From Aphidius gifuensis (Eukaryota; Arthropoda; Insecta; Hymenoptera; Braconidae): a DNA stretch of 64,000 bases. Positions 26,301-36,712 of this stretch are shown piece by piece. A program made the translations under genes and the position numbers. Positions within the stretch are counted from its first letter, which is position 1. Every line of letters begins with the position of its first letter. Where the stretch lies: positions 4,154,001-4,218,000 of the forward strand of contig NC_057789.1 in NCBI RefSeq assembly GCF_014905175.1, given 5' to 3'. The notes under the pieces are model-generated. The model had not been told where the DNA came from, searched no databases, and saw nothing but the letters and a program-made list of their open reading frames with translations.

Positions 26301-28572
26301 TTGATAAAAATAATAAAATACTAAATATGATATAAATAACAACATATTTTAATTAATCAAAATATTGATGAAAAAAATATTATCTTCAACAAAAAATTGG
26401 TAAAATGGGTAAACAATATCATAATCATAGTTATTACATAGATAAATATATAAATAATAACAAGTGGAGTAGCATCATCAAATGCCTATTGGAAATTTAA
26501 TATCAGATGCATAGTATGGTACAAAATTGTCATTCAATTTGTTAAATTATTATGGCGGTATTATGTATGTAAATATACAATGGTATCAATTACTTTTTTT
26601 AATATAATTGTTCGTGTTACTTCGTGGGGCCAGTAGCTGTTTTGCTACTGTTGTTAATAATGTATATTAAAATAGTCAAATCTTGCATAATATTATTAAT
26701 ACCAATATTGTGCCAGTTAGATGAATATTGACAGTGGTGAAATAAATAATCAAAATATATGGTGATATGAAAAGATTTTGGTGTAAAAGAAAAGATGTTA
26801 AGTATTTTGTAACAAAATGTTCATGATGATATGGTTATAAAGTAGCATTTTGTTGTACCCAGTTAATACCATGCTGAAGAAGTTTAATATTATACATGCA
26901 TTTGATATTCATGTGCAGAAAGAAGAAACATATTGCCAATCAAGACAGGTTAACAAAGCTGGGGTGAATTAAGTGATCTAATTGGCGCGTTGAAATGGAA
27001 TGGAAAAATGGTGCAAATACAATCATAATGTACCATTTGAAGAAATACTGATCGCAACACTAAATCAAAGATGGTGATAAATGTGAAGTTACATATGTTA
27101 CTTCATGTCTGGTAAAATAGATTTTATTACTCAAAATCATTAGTGAAATTTATTTAGCATTATTTAGTGGCTCTGATGATGCTATTACAGTGTTGAAGTA
27201 CGTTTTTTTATAACACATATTGTACAGTTGGCCAATAGTTGGGTCGAGAATATCGACAACACAAAATTTATGTACTGGTGAAACAACAACGTGTCAAATT
27301 AATATCAATAAAGATGATAATAAAACATTTATCGTTGCTGTAATAAATGATGAAAATAATAAAATTTATAATTAAAGAGTGCCCTTTGGCCGTATCTGGT
27401 GAAAGCTGCGGTTGTTTCACTGAATCAGATGACAATGGTAGTTTTTAAATGAATATTATTTTAAATGGATAAATCACGTTATAACAGCATTTCTTTCTTT
27501 TTCAAAACATCGTCATAATTTGAAATTAAATTAACATTACGTTTTTAATGGTTTCATCTTCATTTTATTTCAATTAATACATGATATTTTATTAATTTAA
27601 TATTTTTTTATTTTCACAAAATAATTGACTCATTCTTCCTTAAAGATTAAATCAATGATATTATAATAATATCTTTTCTTTTTTAACGATAAATATTTAA
27701 AATTTATTATATTTGATTAAAAGGAATTTCGGACATATATCACAAGCAATGAAATAAACATTATCAATGTATTCAGTTTTTTATGTTGTTTTGATTGAAC
27801 GTAAATTTGATAGGATTTATTGGGTCAACATTATTTTGACATATATTAACATAAAACAAAGGTGATTATTGTCAGTAGATTGCATATTTAAATGTCGTAT
27901 TAAATTTACCGTTGTCATCGGCACAGATGGCTCAGCTGCAAATCAACATATTGAAACATGTGGATGTTTTCCTTTGCCTTGAAATGTAAAGAATGTTCGG
28001 TATTGTTCCTGACGGGTCGATGGTCAATTGCTTCCGTAATGACTGGCTCGTGCTTCATAAAGAAGCATACAAAGTGGTTTCATCTTCAAGCCTTAATTCA
28101 TTATGCTGAGGCAAACAATTAACATTTAATATCTGGTATTTAAAATATTACAGACAAAATGATAAAATGTTATTTTATTTGAAATGTAACACTTATTAAT
28201 TTGCAACTTTATGTTGGGAAATTGGTTAAACGTTATACACATGTCGGGTATATTGTTGTTATTTTTGAATATTGCATAAATTGATTTTTGCTGTATCAGG
28301 TATTGGCGCTATCGGAATTACATTTCATCTTGAAAAATTAAAGACTAAAATGTTTTTAATAAAATTTAATAATAAATATGATTTTCTTATTATTTTTTTA
28401 AACATAAAGATTTATATTTAGTAATAAAAAAATATGCATGAATGAGTTAAAAGAAAAAAAAAATACATTAATCAAAGTTTTGACAGCTCAAAATAATGTT
28501 AAAATTAAAGAAAAAATAATTGATGGATTTATTTTTTTTTTATTAATTTATTACAATTGGTTGAATAATTAT
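20380..28572. other. 8-kb gene-poor region with distinct texture
   Basis: No convincing multi-exon gene was found. From roughly 21.4 kb onward, long A and T homopolymers that are everywhere else in the window become rare, and CA/TG words (CAAC, TTGT, GCCAA) are more frequent. Short palindromes and hairpins occur (21957-21968, 26631-26650, 27084-27105, 28051-28067). One small open frame with a good start (24739-24957) is listed separately. The region could be a long non-coding transcript, an old insertion, or regulatory DNA for a neighbouring gene; the sequence does not decide. Confidence 0.4.
24739..24957 (+). CDS. possible small ORF (72 aa)
   Basis: ATG in an AAAATGG context opens 72 codons (start MAFKKTQLYLVNVNSNVIK) and stops with TAA. 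It has no homopolymer runs, includes CTG, GTG and GCC codons and gives a mixed composition. It has no signal peptide or recognised domain, and no flanking splice sites were needed. The opposite strand is also open over nearly the same stretch, so chance is a real possibility. Confidence 0.15.
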   Translation: MAFKKTQLYLVNVNSNVIKTTIVLPAQTRHCMTVILKTITMLEVPATNKTTLVFHQCINYSAKLISKIFKLL

Positions 28573-31500
28573 TTAACATTCAATTTCTTTTTTTAGTTTT
28601 TTTGCTGGTAAAACAGTCTCATCATTGTCATTGTTGTCTTCCTCATCCTCATCTTCATCATTATCTTTATCATCATCATCAACATCATCATGTTTCCTTT
28701 TACCATGAGTCTTAATTAAAACAGTTTTAGGTAATTTTAATTTTTTCAATCTTTTTGGAAAACATATTGGCAACATACAATCTGGATCATTAAGTACAAC
28801 AGAACATCTAACTTTTCCTCCAACTTTATAAATTGAAAAATCAGGCTCAGTATCATTGACATGTTTTTTAATTGGTATAGCACCAATACGACCACCAGAA
28901 AAACGTATAAGTGCAAACCAAGGTGTTACAATAATTATTTCACCTTTTAATATTGTTTTATCATTTTTAGCAATTTCTGACCAATGAAAATGTCCTTTAG
29001 AATTACCAGATAATAAATGTGTTAATAATGACACCTCAACAACATCATGAATATAATTTATCCATAAAACAATACCCTTTACTTTGTATCCTTCTTTATA
29101 TGAACCTTTTAATTGATCATTACGAACAATTGCTGATACATCATTGTCTAATTTTAATACAAGACCATTATCTGTTACTTTTTCAACAACACCAGCAACT
29201 TGTTGTCCCACATGGAGTTTTGATATTGGTTTACAGCTAATTGTATGATGTTTTGATATTTCTTTAATTTTATTTAAATACATTGCTAAATTATCACAAG
29301 CTGATAGCTGACAATAATCACCTTGTTTTTGTGACAATATATCATCAAGTAATGTTGTTAATGTAACACATTCATCTGGTTTACGAACAGTCACCTTACC
29401 ATAAATAACTGAATACATTGATAATGTATTAATGTCAATTGCTTGTGATATATTAACATGTCCATATTCTTTAATTCCTTTAACTGGTATAATAACTTTT
29501 AAATGTTTATCATTAATTTCTTTAACTGATATTGGTATAATATCATTGACTTTTAATCTTTTAGGTAATGAATAGGATTTTGTTGGTAAAAATGTTCGGG
29601 TTAATAAAAATTCAGGTGTTATTGAAAATACAAATGCAGCAAGTATATCACCAGGTAAATAACGTGATGCCAATGAACTTCCAATTTCTTTTGATGGTGA
29701 CATATGTCCAGCAGGAAGAAATGCTGTTATAACTTTTTGTGCTTTATCATTATTTATAATAATATTCATTTGTATACCATTGACATCTGATTCAACAACA
29801 ATACCTTCAACAGTATCACCAATTTTTAAATTAACAAGATCTTCAGTTTTTGGTTTTATTATTTTTTCATCATTTTTATTTTTAACTAATGATAATAATA
29901 TTTTTTTATTATCATCTTTTATTGATGTTAATTTGACACATATTGTTTCACCAATTTTATAATTTTCTGGTGTCATTGGTCTCATTGCATTTATTGGTAG
30001 CCAACCTTTAATATCACCATAAAAACGTACTAATAAACCTTTTTTTGGTGTAGACATAACAACACTACCAACATATTTATTTTTAATAATAGCATCATCA
30101 ATTTTTGAAAATATTGGTAAATCATTTTCAATTAATGATTTTTTTAGTGTAAATAAAAATCTATTTCCTTTTGGACTTTTAGATAATACACGTGCTTCAC
30201 ATTTATCACCAACTTTTGGTTTATCATTATCATTTTGATCACGATCAATTATTTCTTCAAATGGTACATCACCAAGTACATTATGTGATTTAACAAATAC
30301 AAAACCATTTTTTTTGTATTCCATTATTTCAACCGTAATTATATCACCAACTTTAAGTGTTTCAGCTGTTGTATAATTTGGATCTAACATGTGTTTTTGC
30401 ATTGTACATACATGAAGTCTATCCATCATATCATAAGTCATAACACGACATGTATGAGCTGAATTTTTAGTAAATACTTTTGGTATATCATCATAATTAA
30501 CATTTGTTCTTAAAAATGATATAACACCTTTGATATTTTTTTTTAAACTCAATATTATACCAGTATCACGATATAAATATTTTGCATTATTTATTATTTC
30601 ACCACTGTCAATTATTAATTCTTCTTTTTTTAATGTTAATTGTGTAAAATATGCAAGTTTAACAATTGGAATAACATACATTAGTGAAGCAACAATTGTA
30701 GAACCAATTTCATAATTTACAAGTGGCATTGTCAAGTGGGTTTGATTAATACAACCAATATTTTCACCATTGTATGATACACAAAGACCATTTTTAATTA
30801 ATTTTTTAACAATTAAATTAAATTTTGTACCTGGTACTAATGCATCAATTGATTGACCATCAATTGTAACAGTTGATGACATATGTTTAGTTTTTGTTGA
30901 TAGCTTAGCTGTGTAAACACTTTGTGATGATGATATTGTTTTAACAACACAAAAAATTTGTTGTCCAGGATAATATTTTGTGTCTTCATCAATATCTTGA
31001 TTCATTAAAAATGCACGAAAATTTGGTATACCAGTGTCAATTGCATAGCCATGTTCTTCAACGCTACTTACTGAACAAACAACATTTGATGATTTATTTA
31101 ATCTACTTGGATCTAAATATTGATTTATAAATTCTGGTTCAATTGACATTGTAACACGTTGTTTAAGTTCAGTGTCAACTTTTTTAATATAACAAACAAC
31201 ATAATCACCACGTTTAAATAAATTTGATAATAATTTAAAATCAGCTGGATAATTTTGTGGTGATACTGATAATTTTTGTAGATAATCAGTGTATGTTGTG
31301 CTGATATCAGTTATTTGAACGTAACCACTTAATCGACCAGGTAATGATACTGATAAATCATAATCAGTTGCTGCATGAATACGACCAAGTACAACCATAC
31401 CTGGTTTTAAATGACGATATGATAAACAATCAGCTGAAGATGGTAACAGCTTTGCTTCATTTGATATATCTTCAATTTCATTATCATTTTTTTTATCATA

Positions 31501-31590
31501 ATTTGTTTTAATACGTTTTGTTTTTTTTAATGAATCAAATGATTTGTTTAATGGTTTTTTACCACCACGTGGAAAACTCGTGAGAGTCAT
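28573..31590 (-). CDS. RRP5/PDCD11-like protein, S1-repeat half only
   Basis: RRP5 is a nucleolar pre-rRNA-binding factor needed for both 18S and 5.8S/25-28S rRNA processing. The protein (1005 aa, one coding exon) starts MTLTSFPRGGKKPLNKSF with a basic, NLS-like N-terminus. From about residue 62 it contains around ten S1-type beta-barrel repeats, the first reading KPGMVVLGRIHAATDYDLSV with RLSGYVQITDI, as in PDCD11 S1-1; later ones include KVGDIITVEIMEY, YVGSVVMSTPKKGLLVRF and VGQQVAGVVEKVTDNGLVL. It ends in a highly acidic tract and a KKLKKE patch and then a clean stop. Animal RRP5 normally continues into HAT/TPR repeats; these are absent here, and no donor near the stop suggests a further exon. 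The ATG at 31590 directly follows an acceptor (31594-31593), so the leader is spliced. Family assignment is firm; the missing half is the oddity. Confidence 0.88.
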   Translation of the reverse strand: MTLTSFPRGGKKPLNKSFDSLKKTKRIKTNYDKKNDNEIEDISNEAKLLPSSADCLSYRHLKPGMVVLGRIHAATDYDLSVSLPGRLSGYVQITDISTTYTDYLQKLSVSPQNYPADFKLLSNLFKRGDYVVCYIKKVDTELKQRVTMSIEPEFINQYLDPSRLNKSSNVVCSVSSVEEHGYAIDTGIPNFRAFLMNQDIDEDTKYYPGQQIFCVVKTISSSQSVYTAKLSTKTKHMSSTVTIDGQSIDALVPGTKFNLIVKKLIKNGLCVSYNGENIGCINQTHLTMPLVNYEIGSTIVASLMYVIPIVKLAYFTQLTLKKEELIIDSGEIINNAKYLYRDTGIILSLKKNIKGVISFLRTNVNYDDIPKVFTKNSAHTCRVMTYDMMDRLHVCTMQKHMLDPNYTTAETLKVGDIITVEIMEYKKNGFVFVKSHNVLGDVPFEEIIDRDQNDNDKPKVGDKCEARVLSKSPKGNRFLFTLKKSLIENDLPIFSKIDDAIIKNKYVGSVVMSTPKKGLLVRFYGDIKGWLPINAMRPMTPENYKIGETICVKLTSIKDDNKKILLSLVKNKNDEKIIKPKTEDLVNLKIGDTVEGIVVESDVNGIQMNIIINNDKAQKVITAFLPAGHMSPSKEIGSSLASRYLPGDILAAFVFSITPEFLLTRTFLPTKSYSLPKRLKVNDIIPISVKEINDKHLKVIIPVKGIKEYGHVNISQAIDINTLSMYSVIYGKVTVRKPDECVTLTTLLDDILSQKQGDYCQLSACDNLAMYLNKIKEISKHHTISCKPISKLHVGQQVAGVVEKVTDNGLVLKLDNDVSAIVRNDQLKGSYKEGYKVKGIVLWINYIHDVVEVSLLTHLLSGNSKGHFHWSEIAKNDKTILKGEIIIVTPWFALIRFSGGRIGAIPIKKHVNDTEPDFSIYKVGGKVRCSVVLNDPDCMLPICFPKRLKKLKLPKTVLIKTHGKRKHDDVDDDDKDNDEDEDEEDNNDNDETVLPAKKLKKEIEC

Positions 31591-32346
31591 CTCTAAAAAA
31601 AAAATCATCAATACAAGTTAATTTTAAGGTTAGAAATTAAATTGTAAATTATTAAATTTGATTAAAATGTGATTTAAAAAATTAATTTAATAGTTTTATT
31701 ACATACCTTGGTTTTATATATTTTTATTAAATTATTTATCAACACAAAACAAAAAAAAACAATATATATATGGTTTTATTGTGTAAATTTAAACACGTGA
31801 GTTTTAATATTTTTTTTTTTTAACATTCCTTGAATCTACCAGTCTACCACTACCACTAGCGTATACAAACGTTGAAGCGTATATGTATTTATTATCTTTA
31901 TTATTATTTAGTTTATTATTATCGACCAACTGCAAACCAGCGGCTTGCATCGGTACCATCAAGAAGACTAGAGAGTACTAGAGTAGTAGAGACTGCTAGA
32001 GACTAAATTTTTTAAAGAAGCAATGTTTTTTTAGTTTAAAAATAAAAACACGAATATTAAATTATTTTTTTTAAAATTTATTAGTCATCTTGGTTTTTTT
32101 CTTTATTTTTTATGTCGATAAAATCAGATGTTTCTAATTAAATATTATAACAATTAAATTCTCTTAATGATTATTAAATACATATTAAATAAATATTCTA
32201 AAGTTTTTTTTTATATAAAAATATTTTTTAAATTACTTTGAGGATCCTGCCTCTATTAAATTAATTTTTTTTTTAAAAATAGTTTGCTTACCAAGCAATA
32301 ATATTTTATTTATTGTACTTACAATTTATATTCTTCTTCTTCATCA
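31591..32346 (-). promoter_or_regulatory. 5' UTR intron and upstream region of the RRP5-like gene
   Basis: On the minus strand the leader exon ends CAAG|GTATGT at 31707/31706 and the intron closes at TTTTAG (31593), two bases before the ATG. Upstream, 31840-32005 is GC-richer than its surroundings and likely contains the start site. It includes clustered CTAGAG words (31968-32004). The rest up to the stop of the bromodomain gene is AT-rich and without a gene. Confidence 0.45.
31968..32004. repeat. degenerate CTAGAG short repeat
   Basis: ACTAGAGAGT, ACTAGAGTAGTAGAGA and GCTAGAGACTA follow each other, an imperfect 10-12-base tandem repeat in the presumed promoter of the RRP5-like gene. Function unknown. 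Confidence 0.6.
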
Positions 32347-33822
32347 TCATTTGATATTTTCTAATAATTCTTGTACTTTTTCTTGCATTATTTTTTGTAA
32401 TTCAATTGCATACTGTAAATTAAATTGATATGAAATTATTATTATTATTATTTTAATTAATATTGTTAATATTTATTTAATACATACCTTGTATAATCTT
32501 GATGTATGTAAATTATATTTTTTAGCATTTTCAAACATATTGTACATATCACCAGCAACTTCATCAATAGTGCCATATTTACCATTTTTAATATTTGATC
32601 TTATTTGTAATAAAGATATTGGATTTTTAATTGTTTTATAATAATTTGGATATTTTTTTTTAGATGGTAGTTTCCAAAAAAATTCACTCATTCTAATACC
32701 TTGATCATCTGGTGTTGTTTTTATTGATTCAAATAATTGCCATTGTAAATTATTATTTTCAGCAGTGTCATAATCTTCATCATCACTTTCTTCATCTTCA
32801 TCTGATAATGTTGATGTTTGTGCTATTAATAATTGTGCACTACGTCCACATTTACTTCTTGTTGATTGTGCAACATTTAATGATTTAGTAAATGCACCAC
32901 TTTCACAATTTCGTTTTTTAGCTGCTGTTGTTATAATTTTTTTTAATAATTTAGCATCTTTATATATTTGTGAACCAGGCTCATTGAAATCACATGCATT
33001 ACGACACATTAGCATTAAATCACGTTCCATTTCATTTAAATAATTATAACTACCATCTTGTATTTTACGTGCAATTGTTTTAAGATCAATTGGTGTTTCA
33101 ATGACTTCATAATATTCTGGATACAATTTCTTAGATGGTTTTAATTGAAATACAATATGTAATGGACGATTATTATCAATTGGATCAGTTGCTGTCATAA
33201 CAGCCATAAATAAATCTTCATATGGTTGTATAATCTCTTCATCTGGAATTGTTGAACCTTCTGATGTATTTTCTTCTTCATCATAATTGTACACTAACAT
33301 TGTGTTGTCAAACGTTACATGTTTTGTAGTAATTTCTAAATCGAAAGAATCCTCATGGATTGAATATGTACGTTTGTCATTAACAAATGATTGCTCATCT
33401 TTGTTGATTTCATCATTGTCAATAGATACTGAGCTGTTTAGATCACTTAAATTGGCTACGTACAAAACCATGGTATCATGTCTAGTGTCAGAAGTTCTGA
33501 CAACCATGTTATCATCCATGTCATCATTGAAAAGGTGATTAATATCAATTAATGAATTGTTTAAATTATCATCAACTAATTTGAAGAAAGATATTTTTTT
33601 TTCTTCAAGATATCCTTGCAAACTAGCGAAAATTTTTTTTAAATTTTTTTCATCAATATTTTTTTTCATTGATAGACACAAGTTATCTATTGATTTTTTA
33701 AATTCAGTAATTAATTTATCTTTTTCATCATCTAACAAAAATAAAAGTTAAAATATATTAATTATTTTATTTCAATATTTTTTTATTTCTAATAAAATAA
33801 GTAAATAATTTAACTTACCCAT
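32347..33822 (-). CDS. polybromo-like protein with two bromodomains
   Basis: Bromodomains bind acetyl-lysine on histones; polybromo is the targeting subunit of the PBAF remodelling complex. Exons on the minus strand are 33822-33819 (just ATGG), 33731-32488 and 32412-32347; they join in frame (MDDEKDKLITEFKK to QELLENIK, stop) to give 437 aa. Residues 1 to about 165 are unlike anything I recognise: an amphipathic N-terminus, then acidic, Ser/Thr-rich sequence. Bromodomain 1 spans about 170-274 (PSKKLYPEYYEVIETPIDLK, binding Asn in DFNEPGS at about 251), an acidic linker follows, and bromodomain 2 spans 332-430 (PNYYKTIKNPISLLQIRS, Asn in KKYN at about 408). Both are closest to polybromo domains. 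Full polybromo has six bromodomains, two BAH domains and an HMG box, so this looks like a reduced paralogue. Identity of individual domains is from memory of the family. Confidence 0.75.
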
Positions 33823-34609
33823 TTTTTTTTTTTTTTTTTATTAATGACATCTAACCTCAAATTTCTTAAATCTCTATAAAAACCTCCTCAATTTTCAATT
33901 AAATAACAAACAAATTTATTTATTAATATATTTTGTCTATTTTTAATTAAACAATTAAATTAGAATTTTTTTTGTCAATTTGAACACACTTTTGCTGTCT
34001 TTACTATTCAATTATTTATTAAATTTATCAGTTTTTTTTCATAACACACAAAAATTAACATATCTAAATATTTACATATTACAAACGAGAAAAAAAAAAA
34101 TATTCTCATCATTTACACATGCGCATTGATAAAATATTATAAAACAATTATTATTGGTCAAAATATAATGGTGAAATTTTAATAATTCCCCAGATTCCCT
34201 CTCACTATCTTTTGTCAATTCCTCTCTCTCCTCTGCTCTCCTCTTTGGACATCGGTTTACATTTTTTTTCACTCTTTTTACCTCTCTTTTTCTCGTCAAC
34301 AAACAACACATACACACACAAAAAATACACAACACGCAAACACACATTAGTTGATAAATAAAAATAAAAAAAAAAAAATCACACGAGAGAGTGTACACTC
34401 CTATCCACTCCCATCATCATCATCATCATCATTTTCATCATCTTTACAACCTCCTGTCCTACCTCCTAGTGCGATACCTCAGTAAAAAATGGTTGTGCCG
34501 GTGATAATTTTTTTTTAGGTTAAATAATTGTGTAAATAATATTTTGTTAATGTTAACTAGTTGCTCATTGCTCTAGTCAGTATATTAAATAAATAAATAA
34601 ATAATTAAA
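33823..34609. promoter_or_regulatory. shared region between the divergent bromodomain gene and LKB1
   Basis: The two genes start 787 bases apart on opposite strands. The interval holds a CT-rich block (34191-34290), CA-type repeats (34309-34345), a CAT microsatellite (34411-34433) and a less AT-rich patch at 34440-34500 that probably contains the LKB1 start site. No TATA or other core element is clear. A bidirectional promoter is inferred from geometry. Confidence 0.4.
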
Positions 34610-36712
34610 ATGGACAATAGAATAATGATATGTGATCCAGATGAAGAAGACAGAAACAATGGTATATTTGATGATATTGAACCAGATCAATGGCTAAATG
34701 ATAATCAAGATTATGATTTAGATATCAATACATTTTTTCATCGGGTGGAATCTGATCAAATAATATATGAAGAAAAGAGAAAAAAATTCAAATTAATTGG
34801 TAAATATGTTATGGGTGATTTACTTGGTGAAGGAAGTTATGGCAAAGTCAAAGAAGTACTTGACTCGGAAACATTATATCGTAGAGCTGTCAAAATATTA
34901 AAAAAAAAAAAATTACGTAGGATACCAAATGGTGAACAAAATGTACAAAAGTAAATAAAACTAAAAATAATATTTACATATTAATTTATTGATATTATTA
35001 TAATTTAATGACAAAATTAAATAATTTTTATTACAGTGAAATTAGATTACACAAAAATCTTAAACATCGAAATGTCATTGAGCTTGTTGATGTATTTTAC
35101 AATGAAGAAAAAGAAAAAATGTATCTTGTTATGGAATTTTGTAGTGCTGGTCTTCAGGTATGTCATAAACAAAGCCATTTTGTTAAACAATTATTAATAG
35201 ATAAATTTTAAAAGTAAAATTAAAATATTTTTTATAAAATATATATTCAACAATTAGACGTTACATATTTATCAGACTATTTTTAGGACATGTTGGAAAG
35301 TACACCAAATAAAAAATTTCCAATTTGGCAAGCACATGAATATTTTACACAATTAATTGAAGGTCTTGAGTATCTTCATAGTAAAGGTATTATTCATAAA
35401 GATATTAAACCAGGAAATTTACTATTAACACTTGGTGGTACATTAAAAATAAGTGATTTTGGTGTTGCTGAGGTAAATGCATACTTGATGATTCTATTTA
35501 ATGATTATTTGATTTAAAAATAATAACTATTGCTATGTTGTTTTTAATTTATGATAGGCCTTGGATCATTTTGCTGTTGATGACACATGTACAATGGGAC
35601 AGGGATCGCCAGCATTTCAACCACCAGAAATAGCTAATGGTTGTGAAACATTTGCTGGTTTTAAAGTTGACATTTGGAGTAGTGGAGTTACCTTGTAAGT
35701 GTTTTTTATTATTATTTATTGAATTATTTGAATTTAATATTATTATTAATGTTTAGATATAATATTACAACTGGATTGTATCCATTTGAAGGTGATAGTA
35801 TTTATAAGTTGTATGAAAATATTGGAAGAGGTGATTATACTATACCTGATAGTGTTGATGAATCATTGTCATCATTACTTAGAGGAATGCTACAAAAAGA
35901 ACCAAATGATAGATTTACATTACAAGAAGTACGACATCATTCATGGACAATTTGTCTTCCAGAAAGAACAAATGATAAAGTTGCAATTCCACCATTGAAA
36001 GGTAGTACTTGTCATCGAATGACTGTGCTTCCTTATTTACTTGAATTTTATTATGGATGTGATAATGATCCAACGTATTACACTGAAAGACAGCTAAATG
36101 GTAATATAAATTTTTAATTCCTCAATTTAAATCTCTATTTTTAAATTTTCTTTCTTTGATATTTTTTTTTTCTTTCTTTGCATAATTAACAGATGAATGA
36201 TAAAAAAAATTAAATTCAAAATCTAAGAAAAGAATAATTAATGCATCTTTTGTTTTGTTTAGAAAATATTATATTTTAATTTTCAGATGAAAAAAAAAAT
36301 AAGAAATCTAGTCGGTCATTATCAAACCGTCTACTTGTATTCTTGTCAAAACCATGCATCATACTGTAATTATTTAAAATAGCCACTATTGTGTATTATT
36401 TTTTATTTCAAGGATTCGAAAAACATCTGGGTAGATTTATTTGTTTTATTGCTTTGCTGTATATTTTTTTACTCTAACAATGCCAAATGTGATTAACAAT
36501 AATTAGCTGAATATAATATTTATAAAATTGTGCTAATGTATTTTTTTGTTTTAACAGAATTAAGGCTACAAGATTTGGACTTGAATGGTCTTGAACAAAT
36601 AAGCACATCGAGTAATGGTAACACAACAAAAACACTTCGTACAAAACCACGTTGGAGAAAACCAGTATCACGTATTAGTGTTAGGAAATTTTCATCATGC
36701 AAGCCTTCGTGA
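34610..36712 (+). CDS. Lkb1: serine/threonine kinase LKB1 (STK11)
   Basis: LKB1 is the master kinase that, with STRAD and MO25, phosphorylates AMPK and AMPK-related kinases in energy and polarity signalling. Exons 34610-34950, 35037-35157, 35287-35472, 35558-35694, 35757-36100 and 36558-36712 give 427 aa (human 433). The Gly-rich loop LGEGSYGKV is at 72-80, the catalytic Lys in AVKIL at 95, the LKB1-typical HKDIKPGN (HKD instead of HRD) at 191-198 with Asp193, DFG at 211-213, and GSPAFQPPE of the activation segment follows. The C-terminus ends SSCKPS: Cys424 is four residues from the end, a CaaX-type prenylation signal as in human CKQQ, preceded by RKFS, comparable to the regulatory RRLS site. 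The ATG has an AAAATGG context. All landmarks are intact, so an active kinase is expected. Confidence 0.95.

Noticed and set aside
33287..33751. Plus-strand frames opposite the bromodomain gene
   Set aside because: Antisense shadows of a domain-containing exon.
34072..34398. 108-codon minus-strand frame upstream of LKB1
   Set aside because: It is made of CT/CA low-complexity tracts and lies in the promoter region of two divergent genes.
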